From the NCBI GenBank assembly GCA_022497155.1, contig MU385778.1, positions 1 through 64,000 on the forward strand: 64,000 nucleotides of DNA, written 5' to 3'. The position numbers were made by a program, and so were the translations under genes. Positions within the stretch are counted from its first letter, which is position 1, and every line of letters starts with the position of its first letter. Positions 22,600 through 35,227 of this stretch are shown here, piece after piece. The DNA is from Whalleya microplaca (taxonomy: Eukaryota; Ascomycota; Sordariomycetes; Xylariales; Xylariaceae). A model generated the notes under the pieces. The model did not search any database and had not been told where the DNA came from. It saw only the letters and a list, made by a program, of their open reading frames with translations.

Positions 22600-24208
22600 C
22601 TAATTACTATACTCCAATCCCATAAGCACATTATTTGACACTTCCAAAACTCCAGCCTGTCGAGCCTTCGTCTTCTTCAAAAATTCCTTTACGGCAGTAT
22701 CGTAGAACCGTGCTCTCTCAGTAGATGGAATGCTTTCTATCATGGACGCTTCTGAAAACCCCATGAACGCCCTGAAGAGCCAGTCACCGTCCGAAAGAAT
22801 TGGCAGTTCCTCCAACATAGTTTCTGCCTGGCCAGTGTGGCACAACTGCGCTCGACAAAGAATCCCAGCTCTTTTCTGAGCCTCTGACGCTCGCGGCTCA
22901 CGTAGTTCTTGGTAGCGGGCTAAAGCGGATCCCAAGGCCGCAGCCAAAATCCTTCCGTCGGTTGATGCCCCGAAGACTTTACAGATTTCATTTACTAAAG
23001 TAGCCGATGACTCAATGGCCTGATTTGCTCCCATTGCCGCGTTCGGTACCATCTAGTAAGAATTTGTTAGAATATTCTTACTTAGTATGGGAAAAATTCG
23101 GTATACCTTATGCGCTGCGTCTCCGACGATCACCATTCTGTTAGTATGCCACAACTTGGTCATACCTTCTTCAAGACAAATCATCACAGAAGTTGTCCGG
23201 TTGGCGTAAACTTTTCCAAAGTCGGTGATAGGGGAAATTTTCAAATGGACGACAGATTGGCAGAGAGCATCTATCTCGGTTGCTGAATATCGGGGGGCTT
23301 GAGATAAGGGGTACTCGTGACCCAGGTCTTTGACAACCAACCAGAAGATGACACCCCCCTTTCCGGTGAATCCGATGATTGTAGTGTCCTTTCGATATAG
23401 AGAGAAACAATGACCCTCTGAAACCCCCACTGTAGGGAACGAGATCCCATACACGCATGCAAACCGAGTTGACATGTCTTAAATCGTTAGTGGACACTAA
23501 AGGTGCCAGTTAGATCCTGACTTACAGTTATCAGAATGTATACATTCTTCGGGTTTAGATGCGTCGATACATTTACGCACGCAACTACGTACTCCATCGG
23601 CACCGATGACTAGGTCTGCTTTAGATTGCAGGCCATCGCTTGTGGTGATAATAACACAGTCTTCTTCCTCTTTCAAGGATGTCACTCGGGTGGAAGTTTT
23701 AACGATTCCCTTGCCTTCCAGCCGTTCAGACATGATCTTCAGCAGCTTCTGTCTTTCAAGAAACAAGCCACCATACCCAATTCTAACAAAATCAGCGTAA
23801 ATCTCTGAATGGCAGTTAAGCCCAACTTTGAGGATATGAAGTACAGAAAAATCGAAATAAGAATTAGGTAATACAACAGAGTCATGATACTCACTTCGAA
23901 GAATAGTGTCCTATGGCATTTGCCGAGCTGAGTAGTTTTCCGTGTCCATCTATATAATGAAAAGTCTTCAAAGGGTCTGTATGTTTTTCTATCTCTTCCA
24001 TGAGACCTAGTTGATCGAGAACGCGTAGTCCAGTAGGTAATAACCCAATTCCTGCCCCCTCGTTGGGTGCAAGGCTCTCCTTTGCTTCAAAGAGAGCATA
24101 GTCGATGCCAAGACGCTCAAAGGCCAAGGCAAGAGTCAGTCCCGCTATGCCTCCACCTACGATAGCAATTTGATGGTAATCATCGGGTTGGGTCAGCCCT
24201 GACGACAT
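22600..24208 (-). CDS. FAD-dependent monooxygenase (group A flavoprotein, PaxM-like)
   Basis: Four exons (24,208-23,895; 23,782-23,526; 23,477-23,107; 23,052-22,600) join in phases 2, 1 and 0 to give 464 aa. The introns are 112, 48 and 54 bases. The second acceptor is TTAAG, preceded by a CACTAAC branch site. The ATG at 24,208 is preferred to the upstream TTG. Motifs are the dinucleotide-binding GGGIAG at residues 18-23, GADGVRS near 165, and GDAAHK near 309 (the FAD ribityl-binding GD motif), followed by GANQAIESSA. Length and motif order match fungal epoxidases and hydroxylases that act on terpenoid or aromatic substrates. The substrate is unknown. It stands alone among AT-rich DNA without polyketide or terpene synthase neighbours, so membership of a biosynthetic cluster is not supported here. 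Confidence 0.88.
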
Positions 24209-27200
24209 CTTGAGCAAAAGCCGAGTAAGATGAGTCGATGCATGGGTATAGTCTCCCGTGAAGGGCGAAACTCAATAGAATTATACTTAATGAATAGCTA
24301 CCCAGTTCACTTTAAAGGATTGAACGGGTCCTAAAGAGGACCCGAAGTCCGAAGCTATAACGAGAAGATAGCTCAGTCGTAATCATATAGCGTAATCCTT
24401 GCAATGACGTCGCAGCTTACACCAGGGGCTTGTAGGATTTTAGCAAGGTCTCGTTAAAACGTGTTCTATCTTGTGTAACCCATTTAGAATATAAATTTCT
24501 GGAATACCACTACATCACATTCATTCTGATAGGACTGCCTTATGTCCCTTGACAGCCTATACGACTAAGGTGGTATTCGTTGAGTGGGGATGCTCTGACC
24601 CAGTTGCACGTCCCTACAGCCGATCGTCTTCCGAGACATGACTTTTGGGCTGAGGTGTAGCTACTGATCAACAGTTCCGGTATGCGCATAGCCTAGTGGA
24701 CTTGGTCACGAGTCACAGATGAGTCATACTGGTCTGTTCAATATGAAGATCGGGACTCTATATAGACTAGGGAAAGGATATACTGCTCCTGGGGGTCTGG
24801 CAATTGTTCTCTATCCACAGACATATACATGTTTTACATTATAGGGCTTGATGCTCTCTGAAGCTGATGCTTCGGAGTCGAGTACGCTCTACACTAGCTT
24901 AACAGGTTATGAAAATCTGCTATAAGGAACTCTCTGAAAGGGTTTAGCTATAATTTCCTGAGGAATTAATCTAGTATTTGCTTTCTCTGCTTTGACTACC
25001 TAGGCAGCAACCCCCGTTTTCATGGTCGCTACAGATACAAACCTGCGTAAGTCGTTGATAGACATATCACTCTCGCATGAAACAAATCTGTAATTCTTTC
25101 GAGTTAAGAGATCCACTCTCATATCATTATATATCAACTAATGATGTAGATGTCGTTTTCCTTGTTGTCTACGGACAAAGCAGACCCCGAGTTCATTGGC
25201 ATATTTTGTTCTTGAGTCATGAAAGCTTAACTATTGTGTGATACGTATGTGATTGAGTATGAAGTTACATAATATCCGGCCATATGAATGACAACGTACT
25301 GACTTCAGTATTGATTATTACCGTTGCCACTTGACGCTAGGAATTCAACGTAGGCCTTATAAGTCTACTGTCATGTAGTAATAGTATACTAAAGGTATAC
25401 TTGAAGACACGCCATGATTTAGAAATTGCTAGTAAATATGAAAACTTGGACCTCATCGATCCCCTCTTTATATCCTTGTACTCTATCACTTGTGACCTCT
25501 CTTATATATGCTATGCCTTCATTTTGTTCCAATCAATTTTGCTTCATGCTGTTCCTTTCGCCTTTGTTTTGTCACGCTTCTGATAATCCTAAGCTAGTGT
25601 ATATAGGGTCGCTTCGGAAGCTTGCCTACCTGTCACTCACGGCCAAATTAACCCCACAAGTCGTGAATTAAGTCTAAAGCGTAGGTTACCTCTAAGCAAT
25701 CTCAAATAATCGATTTGGCGATCTTACATAGCGCAGCCAATGGCAAATCATTTATCGATTGGGCAAAAAGATCATGTCTGTTGTGCATAACGCCTCAAAT
25801 CTAACAACGAATGTCCCGATGTCCCGATAGTTTCTCCTACTAATTCGCATTATAATTGAAGAGCATTAAGTTACCGTGTAATGACACATCACAGCCTAGA
25901 ATATCATCATGTACAAGTAGTGAACAAGGTAGAATCTACGATATTCGAGATACCATGTTGCATCCCCAACGCGACGTGGAATTAACAGCGCTTCCCATGT
26001 GGCGAGAGCTAAGAGAAGTATATATATTACATGGCTCTAGGTTGTCACTAGATAGCAGCGCTAGAAGTGCCAGAAATTATTCACGGCCATTTTCCTAAAA
26101 TCCATATCCCAGTTCGTAGATAGCAGCTTCATCGTGAAGGCGCAACTCTCAAGCTTAGACACCACGACACAAGGATCTCCGATACTTTTCTTGTCTGGTA
26201 TCGCTCAAGTGATGCATACGTGGCAAGAAACATTGATCTGTTGTTTCGTTCCTCATGAGATTAGCTGTTTATTTCCAAGTTCCCGACTCCACCGGGGGGG
26301 GCTCGATGCCTTTCTGGAGGTTGTATGTAAATGTCTTAATAGTGGAATTGCTTATGTCATTGGAACACGTATCAGTACGGTAGGCCTTTATAAAGTCGAA
26401 TTCCTGCTACGACCTTAGTTTGGATGTTATTAATTCAGGCAGCTTTGGGAGTCAACAGCTGGGTGCGCGCATATATTCACAGTCACGTTACAGGCATTCT
26501 ACGTTGGATTTATGGATGTCGTCGCAAATGAACGGTACTACGTATGGTATTTACTAACCTGATGGCTACGAAAACTAGGTTTGGTTGATATTCTGCCACT
26601 CATGAACTTGAGAGCACCACACCCCTTACGGATCACAACGTGTGCTGTTTCCTCGCTTCGTCTGCCTGAATATTATCTAGGCGTATAAAGCTGTGGAATA
26701 GAAGAGACATCTGGTTGGCGGCTTTGGAGAGCATGTTCCTTGTAAATAATGCCTCTTGACTATGGAGAGTGCCATCCATCCAGGAACATATCAGCAAGGA
26801 ACTAGGCCTACATATTCATGTTTCAAACACCCACAAATCAGCCTGTTATTTCTAGTCAGCCTAGCAATTCAATGTCTATGTCAACTAGCGCAAAGATGTT
26901 GCATCAACTCAAGGTTCACCACGAGGGTTTAGTTCCAGGATAAATGTACTGACCAGGGAAAATAAGAGGGCAATGAGCTCAAAGTAGATATAATTCGTTG
27001 GTGCAAGGTTTACTTGAACAACTTTAAGAGCTATATGCGCCTGTTTTACTGGGGTGGACAGCTGTATGTTAACACTTGGTATGCGGGTATCCGCTCTGCA
27101 TGCAACATAGAACGACTCTCGGTGCATGTAGGGTCTAGCTTAGATCTATCGTAACTGACAGGAATAGGTTAAAGTAGTAGCCGCAGGGCCGCAATGGTTA

Positions 27201-27795
27201 CATATGGCACAATACATCGATTTTATGTAATGGAGGGGCTGAGTTGGCATACATTTATAACCAGTAGCCTAATATGTCCATGGGTGTTTGCACAAATTGT
27301 GTCGTTGGGCACCAACGCCAGAATGACGATCAGGGAATGTGGGGAGATTGATGGCTGGCGTTGCACTCATCTAGGGACTGGACGCATAGGCGAATCCGTT
27401 TTTGGAAATACGATCAGGAGAAGAAGCACGCATGTAGAACATTGGTCAACCCCAAATCGCAAATAGCCAGGTCCCATTCTGATCACCGAGCCCGAAACTC
27501 CACCCATGCGTAGTGCCTCAAGACCCAAGAATGCTCTGCCATATCGTACAAACTGATAAAAGGTAATCCTGAACGCCCCTTTCTGTGATACACGATGGAA
27601 TATTAAGAATTTCGTAGCTGGCCACTGTGTAAGCCATCTTGTAAATGTGTGGCAAATCCCCTCCTGACATGCATGCGCATTGCACTTCCTGTTCACAAGC
27701 TTCATGAGAAATTCTCGAACGTTGTAGCTATAACCTCTCTGGGCTCTTATACTTGGGACATATCTGCCTCCCAAGTAAGGACGCATGCGGATGCG
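24209..27795. other. Long gene-free AT-rich stretch
   Basis: No supported gene is seen on either strand. Open frames are short, lack ATG or carry no recognisable domain. No inverted repeat or element boundary was found by eye. The first few hundred bases presumably hold the monooxygenase promoter. Confidence 0.5.
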
Positions 27796-27984
27796 TTATC
27801 CAGGCGGCGGCGGCCCGCCGCCGTCTGAACCCTTAGAACCCTTGGAGACCGCTGACTTGCGATGACGGCGTTTCTTCCGGCGCGTGAAGCGAATCGATTT
27901 TCGGTAAACGTATAAAAATGCGAATGCGGCAGCCAGAAAAAGTGCCAGAAGTACACCCACCACCGCGCCAATTGTAGCGTTCAT
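27796..27984 (-). CDS. Small single-pass membrane protein with basic and Pro tail
   Basis: The preferred start is the ATG at 27,984, giving 62 aa: MNATIGAVVGVLLALFLAA opens a membrane span of about 22 residues, followed by YVYRKSIRFTRRKKRRHRKS, then a Ser/Lys/Gly stretch and a GGGPPPPG end. I recall small fungal proteins of this layout, of unknown function. The same frame stays open upstream to 28,362, but only from non-ATG codons apart from an inner ATG near 28,212, so a longer form or a 5' exon cannot be excluded. By the positive-inside rule the basic segment should be cytoplasmic. The 3' end is strikingly GC-rich. Confidence 0.6.
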   Translation of the reverse strand: MNATIGAVVGVLLALFLAAAFAFLYVYRKSIRFTRRKKRRHRKSAVSKGSKGSDGGGPPPPG

Positions 27985-30369
27985 GTTATCTCCCGCCGCT
28001 CGCTTCTGCAAACTCTGCGCATAATGAGACGTAGTCGTAAAGACATGAAAGCTGCGAACGAAGAATTGGTGTACTGAGGGTACGGCTGAATTGGCCGAGA
28101 ACGCGTACTTGGGACACAAGAATTCGAGTAACCATTGTTGGCCCTCTGTGACTCTCTTAGCTGAGGCTAGGAGAGAGTCGGGGTTATGATGATTGGTCTG
28201 GGGTATATACATCCAAGGCAACTTGTACACGTGCGGATTGGAGGGGCTAGAAAGGGATCTCGCTGAAGGATGAAGCGCAGTCTGTACAGTGAGTGTAAGA
28301 AGCGAAATAAGGGGAAAAGAAGGTGGGAGAGGCAAGCCCGAAGTGAGGCGATCAAGGGACAACGACCGCGATTTAATATCTGCAGCTGCCTCGACCTTTA
28401 AACCGGTCGCATTGGCAACTAGCGACGATGCAGTGCAATGTCTCGCGTGGGCAGACGGGCAGCTACATGGACCTAAAGACCTACATTAGACGTGCAGCCG
28501 AAAGACTGACGATTAGTAGCGGGGTTGAAGGAGATATGGTGGATTTCATTCGCCTTGCTGTCCAGCAAGAGCCAACAAGATACTCGCGATGCAATGCGCC
28601 GACGAGGGCGTTCATGATAGGGTGGATGTAGAGCAAGAAAGTCTCCAATTCGCTCCTCGGTAGGCTGAGCTCATGAGTACTCAGTTTCCCACTCAAGAAA
28701 ATGCTCAACGACGGTGCATTGTGCCAGAAAGAGCAAGACAGGATCTGGCTGCATGCATGTTCCAATGATGCGTGCTCCAACCCAGCCTACCTACTGCTGG
28801 AAGGCATCGACGCATGGGACTGGCTAGACTGGAAGGACTTGCCGAAGGCACAAATAAGAGAAAGAAACCTGCCAGTTATTGAATGGTTATGCCCGGATAA
28901 ATTCGCGAAATTCTTTGGGTCCTTGTAGACTTGATGGTGAAGAAGTTCCGTTCCACCACATAGCATGGTTGCAAATGATTGAGACAGGGCTAACCTAGAG
29001 ATATTAGAGCTTAATAAGGAACAAGATAGTTCTGGGTCTGTGGTATGTCATAGTACAGCTTCTACAGATTATCAAAATCGGAGCCGACCCTTCGGAGACA
29101 ATCGGTAGGCTGCGTTATCGAGAAGTGGTAATGAGTGGGTTTATGCAGTGACTCGTTCCGCGTTAGATGGGATTGGGTCAGGATTGGGCATACTACAACA
29201 CAGCTACAGCGCGTCAGATGGACAGCGCCTCACGATACACACTGCATGCACATGGATAAGCTGCCAGCACACCGTTCAACCTATCTGCTATTGTCTGTAT
29301 GTGATGGATACATGGGGTTTAAATGGAAAGCGGGATGATCCTTTGTGTATTGGGGACGTGTTGAGGTCTACGCCACATCATAGCCCGTAGGTAATATGTG
29401 GCGCCATCGTTACTGACTGCGATTGCGATCTATCTCATGTCACGTAGACCCTTACGTGCTATGCCGATAGACATATTCTACCAGGTCATTACTTTGTGTC
29501 CTTGAGCTAAGAATTTTCTCTTGCTACCCTGAGTGCATACCTCTGTGATACTTACCAGTACGCCCTATCTCCTTTCACAGCCACAGATGCTAGGCTATGA
29601 AGCTGGTCAAAGTGGACGAGTCCTCCTGTTGTTAACTCTGTCTTCTCTCCTAGAAAACCTTGAATGCCGATATAGACCGTAGTGGACCTTATGGTATGTT
29701 AGTTATCTCGGCACTGTCTTTCATGAAATTCGGCGTTAAGCTGATTCTCGTGAGATGAGTATGAGCCTAGCATCTGAACTATGACCCTAACTGTCAGACG
29801 AGAGACCTTACCTAGGGCTGTCTAGGGAAGTTTTCGGTACGGTACTTGGTGATTTGGGGCATAATGGCTTGTTGAGTAGGAAGTGGAAGTCTCTGTTGTG
29901 CGCCTAATGAATTACAGAGACATGTGCCTCTATGACAAGTTTGAAACTATCCGTTTTTTTGTAAGTAAGATAAATGTCTGGCTTTAGAACGACGCGCTCA
30001 TGTCAAACGCAGGTACTTAATATGTATACTTACATTAAGTATTACGTCCAAGTTGAAATGTGAGATATCTAGACTCTCACTGAATAGCCAAATGGTGGTT
30101 GTTTGCATCATATGGCTTAACTAAAGCTCTAACTAGGTAAACCTATTCTACAGAGGTAATTTTATTTAACGGATGATTGGTATTTTATTCACACTTGGCC
30201 TGACTGGACCCTATATTGTATTAGTAGAAGTGTGTTTCATCATTGGGTTCTGAATTCTCTACTAAAGACTAGATTCGTTTGATTGATGAGGGATAATCGA
30301 GCATATAGAGAAAATTTGGGTGCCAATTAAATCCATCCCAACGTCCATGATACGCAATTAGATTCTTAT
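27985..30369. other. Gene-free intergenic stretch
   Basis: No supported gene is seen beyond the possible upstream extension of the small membrane protein to 28,362. Frames in 28.4-29.4 kb overlap on both strands without domains or coding bias. Confidence 0.5.
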
Positions 30370-32103
30370 TCAGTTATTAGACGTGACCAATTCATCGTCA
30401 CCAATTTCCTGGGCGATTGGTGTATACCTCCATCGGCTAATGGACGCTTCGAACGTTGTGTTGAATCCATTAGTAGTCGCAAACACCCCGAGTAGTGTAC
30501 CTGTGAAAGGTCCACTTCCTCCGCTCACAATCTCGCCACTGGCAGTCCCCATCAGTATTATCTCTTCAGGATTGGAAACTGTAGACGCAGAGAAAACATA
30601 ACCACGGTCATCATTTACGATCACCTGCAGTCGCACGGGTTTGCCAACCCACAAGTCTGGAAATGGGGTTGGCACAGGTTCTGGGGCTGTAAAATTCGGC
30701 TTTCCTGCGGTTTCAACGCGCATCTGAAGATGTGGCTTTGCTTGTCCGTTCGATTCTAAGATTATAATGCTCAGATCAATATGTTGATAATTTGTCAAGA
30801 AGACAGAAATGCCGGCTTCTTGCTGCACCTTGGTATGCAAGGCAGAGAAGTCTACACTGTATTCGAAAAAGGTGTGAGACTGTAGACGGGCGATGAAAGT
30901 CTGTCCATCCTTCGGACTGTACGCTGCATCAGTCGTGATATTGGCTCGAGATGCCTTTAGGACCATTGTATTGCGATGGTCATCATCAGTTGAAATAGCA
31001 TAATCAGCCGCCCGATTAGGAGCAGGTCTCCAGTGAACAAAGTGGCGAGGGATCTCCGAACCGGGTTCGAAGTCCACCATATCACCGGCATCCACCCATG
31101 GACCTCTTCCTGGAATATTCTTGTCCAGTGGAGGTAGCTGTCCTCTCATCTCTCCTCGAACAGGATTGAGAGCGGGCCAGCCTCCCTCATCCCACGTGCC
31201 AGGAGTGAGTACTGTTTCTCTCCCCATGGGATAGTCAACCCAATTAGGTCCGCTTCGAGTTGACAATGCAGCCCCCCACCAGTTTCCAGATCCATCCTGG
31301 AACAGGTCGGCATGGCCGACTGTTTGGAAATATTCACTAGTGTTACGATTTGTAAGAATGGGATTCTTATTATAGCTTTCATAAGGACCATATATTTCTC
31401 GAGACCGGGCGATGGTTGCAGAGTGGTTTGTTTCCGTTCCGCCTTCAGCGATAAGAAGGTAATACCACTCATCCTTCTTGTACAAGTGTGGACCTTCGGG
31501 ATATGTACCACCGGTGCCGTTCCAAATGCTGACTTGCTCAGTAGTTTCAAGGGTAGTAAGATTCACGCATTGTAGATATATGCCAGCGGAAGCTATGTAA
31601 ACAAATCCGTCGTCATCCCAGAAGATATCGGGATCAATCTTGAATTGAGGGTTTGGAATACTTATCGGGCCATCCCAAGCTGCATCATCATATGGATTTG
31701 TAGTTGTATACAAGAGGAAATCCAAAGATTCTTCGGTATACGAAAGGTACACTGTGATTAAATAAAGCTTTCCGTCTTTATAGCGCAATGTCGAGGCAAA
31801 AGTCCCTGCCGACTGAGATGCGGTCGACTCCAGCATTTCCGGAATCTGATCGAGCCGGCTCAAGGCGTGACTAGCCAACTTCCAGCTGATCAAGTCCTTG
31901 GAGGCATAGACTGGGCTCCCCGGCCAGAGGAGGAAGGACGAAGTGGCACAGAAATATGTATTATTCCATTCTCGAACGAAGGTACAACTGGGGTCAGAAT
32001 GCCAACCAGGGAGGATAGGATTGTGATAAGTTGTCAACCCGAACGAAAACACCTGCTGAAAGAGGCTACATACCGCAGCTATCAGAAACAAATACCGAGA
32101 CAT
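30370..32103 (-). CDS. Secreted GH43 glycoside hydrolase (beta-xylosidase / arabinofuranosidase type)
   Basis: A single exon of 577 aa starts at the ATG at 32,103; the TTG six bases upstream is not needed. Residues 1 to about 21 form a signal peptide. The five-bladed propeller of GH43 follows, with the expected catalytic set: D37 in PGWHSDPSC (base), D157 in FKIDPDIFWDDDG (pKa modulator) and E203 in TYPEGPHLY (acid). The C-terminal about 200 residues resemble the beta-sandwich domain found behind GH43 xylosidases. Many N-x-S/T sites fit secretion. The likely role is release of xylose or arabinose from plant cell-wall xylan outside the cell. The exact specificity cannot be read from sequence. 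A G-rich pair of possible CreA sites lies about 440 bases upstream. Confidence 0.93.
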   Translation of the reverse strand: MSRYLFLIAAVCSLFQQVFSFGLTTYHNPILPGWHSDPSCTFVREWNNTYFCATSSFLLWPGSPVYASKDLISWKLASHALSRLDQIPEMLESTASQSAGTFASTLRYKDGKLYLITVYLSYTEESLDFLLYTTTNPYDDAAWDGPISIPNPQFKIDPDIFWDDDGFVYIASAGIYLQCVNLTTLETTEQVSIWNGTGGTYPEGPHLYKKDEWYYLLIAEGGTETNHSATIARSREIYGPYESYNKNPILTNRNTSEYFQTVGHADLFQDGSGNWWGAALSTRSGPNWVDYPMGRETVLTPGTWDEGGWPALNPVRGEMRGQLPPLDKNIPGRGPWVDAGDMVDFEPGSEIPRHFVHWRPAPNRAADYAISTDDDHRNTMVLKASRANITTDAAYSPKDGQTFIARLQSHTFFEYSVDFSALHTKVQQEAGISVFLTNYQHIDLSIIILESNGQAKPHLQMRVETAGKPNFTAPEPVPTPFPDLWVGKPVRLQVIVNDDRGYVFSASTVSNPEEIILMGTASGEIVSGGSGPFTGTLLGVFATTNGFNTTFEASISRWRYTPIAQEIGDDELVTSNN

Positions 32104-35100
32104 AGCCAAAGAAGAAGTGTATTTGCACTGAGTCTGACAAATTTTCTATTCCGCAGCACAATTACCTGAGAGATATCCCTTATATTGGTCTGACATGGGG
32201 GTTCGCTAGTTGACATTTTTGCAGCAATTCTGCTATTGGTAACTTTGCTATACACGGAGCTCATTGCCCGGAGAAAATATCCTCATATGAAGTATGTTCC
32301 CTAGAAAGGCGACGAGTCTAGCCTTGATTCGGAGGATCTAGTGGAATCCACGGATGGGTATACCGTGGTAGCGGGCCAGCATATTAAGTCCGTGTCTTGT
32401 TTGTACAAGATTGGAAGTCTTTCAAGCGAAACCCCTGAGGATTGGCCTCGGTAATCCTCTGATGTAGGAACAGGAAGGGGCATAGTGCCTACTCCGAAGA
32501 GGTATTAGAGAACCTACAGTTGTTTAAGTAGCCCACTGCAAATGGCGGGGGTGCGGGGGAGGGGCACTTTAAGACAGTGTCACAGAGCCAGGCTCAGAGG
32601 TTGTTATAGGGGCTGTTATAGGGGTCCATACGGATTAACAGTTACGCCGATCCGGAAGCTCCATTAGGGTATTACTAGGTGCCCTAGGCCTCCTCACACA
32701 CAACTGGTTTTTCCTGCTCCTTAGAGCTTACAATAGTCAATTCAAGACCTCCTATTTAGAGCTGCGCGCTGTCCCTTTAGTTGTAAGTGTGACAGACAGC
32801 AAGATATAGACAAGCATACTAAAGCCGCCAAAAGACTGAAGTAGGTATGTCGCTCTCCGTAGCAGGACCCTTACGTGGAGATTGCCGATCTTCGTTCGGA
32901 GAACTGTGATAGTCTTGGGATTCTCCTCATCGCGATCATTGTCTGGTAGGTATTGACGGTATGTCTGGCCTGAACCCCGCATAGGCTATAAGCATAAAAG
33001 CCCACCAATAAAAAGAGCCGATACAAACTTTTTAAGTAATTTCACTACCTACATACGTAGCGTAGATTTGTTGTGCATGGAAGCTTGAAAACTTCTATAC
33101 TAGAAGAGTAAAAATTCCTAATAGGTACTATACAGGTATCTTTAGTACTAGTATCCCAGTCACGAGTATCCTTGTACTGCTACTTCGGTTGGATAATTGC
33201 TTTCTCTAAGATTTAAACGTATTCCTAAAGTGAAAAGTGGATAAAGACACCCGAGGATTGAGTTGCACTTAAATCCATTGGTTGTGTTAATTAGGGGCCC
33301 ATTTCAAAGCAGTGGCTTTCTTATCTTTGAACTCCAGGTGTGACTAATGCTGTGAGTAGCGATAGCAATCACAACAACTTGGCTATATATATATATCAGA
33401 GAGTCAAACTATCTATTTGCGCTCTTTTTTAATTTTTGTAGTTCTTAACTCGTTAAAATTCATGTCTTCAACTTATGTTAACGCCTTAATGAAGTTTATC
33501 CACACTGGTATCCACATGTAGGCACAATTTTATCTTGAAAGTATATGATGTCGACTGATATGGAGCAGGTTTTGCCTTCGCAGGTATTCCAAATAGTTTG
33601 ACATGAAAAGTCTCATTGAATCATTACCATGAAGATCCGTCCGTCCCTATATACTATTCCACTCGGGTTCCCTGCAACGAAAACACTACACTTGAACTCA
33701 TGAACCTTCACTTTAACATTCCTCACAAGACGTTGTTATCATCTGTATGATTACGTGGAAACGGTTGCGCCTATCAATTATATTGTGTTAAAGCTGAATC
33801 ACACCGCCGCATTTTGTCAGCTAGCCTTGTGTATTGATGAAGCATAGTAGCTTATAATTAAGTTTGGCCTAGTGCCTTCGTTGTCAACAACTTTGTACTA
33901 AATGTATAACCGAACCATATTTAAGCACTGGGTCGACCTTTTGCGCCCCAGAGCCGAGCTCTCTGATGTAGAAAAGGATCAGTTAGCCGTCCCTAGTGGA
34001 ATTCTTTGGCGAGAACTGATATTTTGAAAGGGAGGGGATCATCATCCACGCTTCACTAAGACGTGGTTGTGACTAGTATAAAGTTTTGCTGGTATCTATG
34101 TTCAGGTAGAGATAGTCTTTGATAGAGCAAGCCTTACATATGTTGAAATACAGGGTTAACGAGGCTTAGATTGACTTGAGGTTCATCTATTCTAGAGTGG
34201 CAGATGGCCTGTTATATACACAATGCTACTATCCGTGCCTTGTACTGTACCAGTCCTTGACCCTCAATTGAACAACATATCATTCTAAACGACGGGTGGA
34301 GGTATGCTTGAGTCCGATCTACTCACATAGCACGCTCTCCACAAAGGTGATCGTTTTCTATAAATAACCACATATAAAGTCGAAATTGAAAAAGGGGTTC
34401 TTATAACGCTCCTCGATTTCGTTATCTCTTCGCGGTGACGTGCTAACCTTGTGTAAGCTTCGATTACTTATGCAAAACATTCTTCAACTTGGCAGGCGTC
34501 GAACTAAGAACTACTGCGAGTATACGATACGTAACAGGGCCTTGAACGTGGTAATGCAAATTCTGATTGGCCCAGCATAAGTTTTGATCCTGTTAACAAA
34601 TTCTACATGATAGACTGTGCCACCAGGGTTTACGACGCTAGCTCCATGAAACAATTTACTTGACACCCAGCACCGCCCTCACATACGTGTGGAAGATCCA
34701 TCTTACCAGCATCCGATTTGCCGGTAGGCATGGGTAGTTCTTAATCATGCATAGCGGGCCGCGTATAGTTACCTACTACTAGGTATGATTCCGATGAAAT
34801 CCACCCCCACATCCCGTTCCGGCTGCAAAGACAGGGCAAGTTCTTCTTCTCCGTAGAACCCTTCAACTGAGTCTAACACGCTAGGGAAGGTGCATTTGAA
34901 TCGTGTTTTCTCCTATTGGCTAGCTTCGGACGGTCCGACTTTGCTTGATAGTATAATCTCCGCATAGGCCCAGTACTTCGTGAAGGACTCGTAAGCCGTC
35001 GAGCTCGGCGTGGGTCAAAGCTTGGCAGTTGACATGATAAAGAAACATTTACTATGAGGCCGAAGGGGAGGAGGAATGCAGTGCTATAAAGATGGATGAT

Positions 35101-35227
35101 CGCCCCAAAACTGTGATCTGCTGTTACACCTATCCCGAGTCTGCAATTACGAAGTGGCTAGTATCCTAGTTCTTCCTCATTCAAGTCTCGCGGTTGGGAT
35201 CAGCTCTTTACTCTCGTTGGATTTAAC
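32104..35227. other. Long intergenic stretch between two secreted-enzyme genes
   Basis: No gene is supported. The GH43 promoter must lie at the left end and the dioxygenase promoter at the right end, as the two genes are divergent. A short (AT)n run is at about 33,383-33,395. Nothing else structured was seen. Confidence 0.5.
32545..32567. promoter_or_regulatory. Possible CreA/Cre1 carbon-repressor double site
   Basis: Two copies of GCGGGG, matching the CreA consensus SYGGRG, start at 32,545 and 32,553, followed by GGGGAGGGGC. They lie about 440 bases upstream of the GH43 start. Close pairs are typical of functional CreA sites in fungal hydrolase promoters. Function here is inference. Confidence 0.35.

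Noticed and set aside
23783..23894. A nearer acceptor (CATTCAG) for the first monooxygenase intron
   Set aside because: It gives an immediate stop. The GTTAG acceptor at 23,783 keeps the frame and produces SSKIGYGGLFLERQKLL as in homologues.
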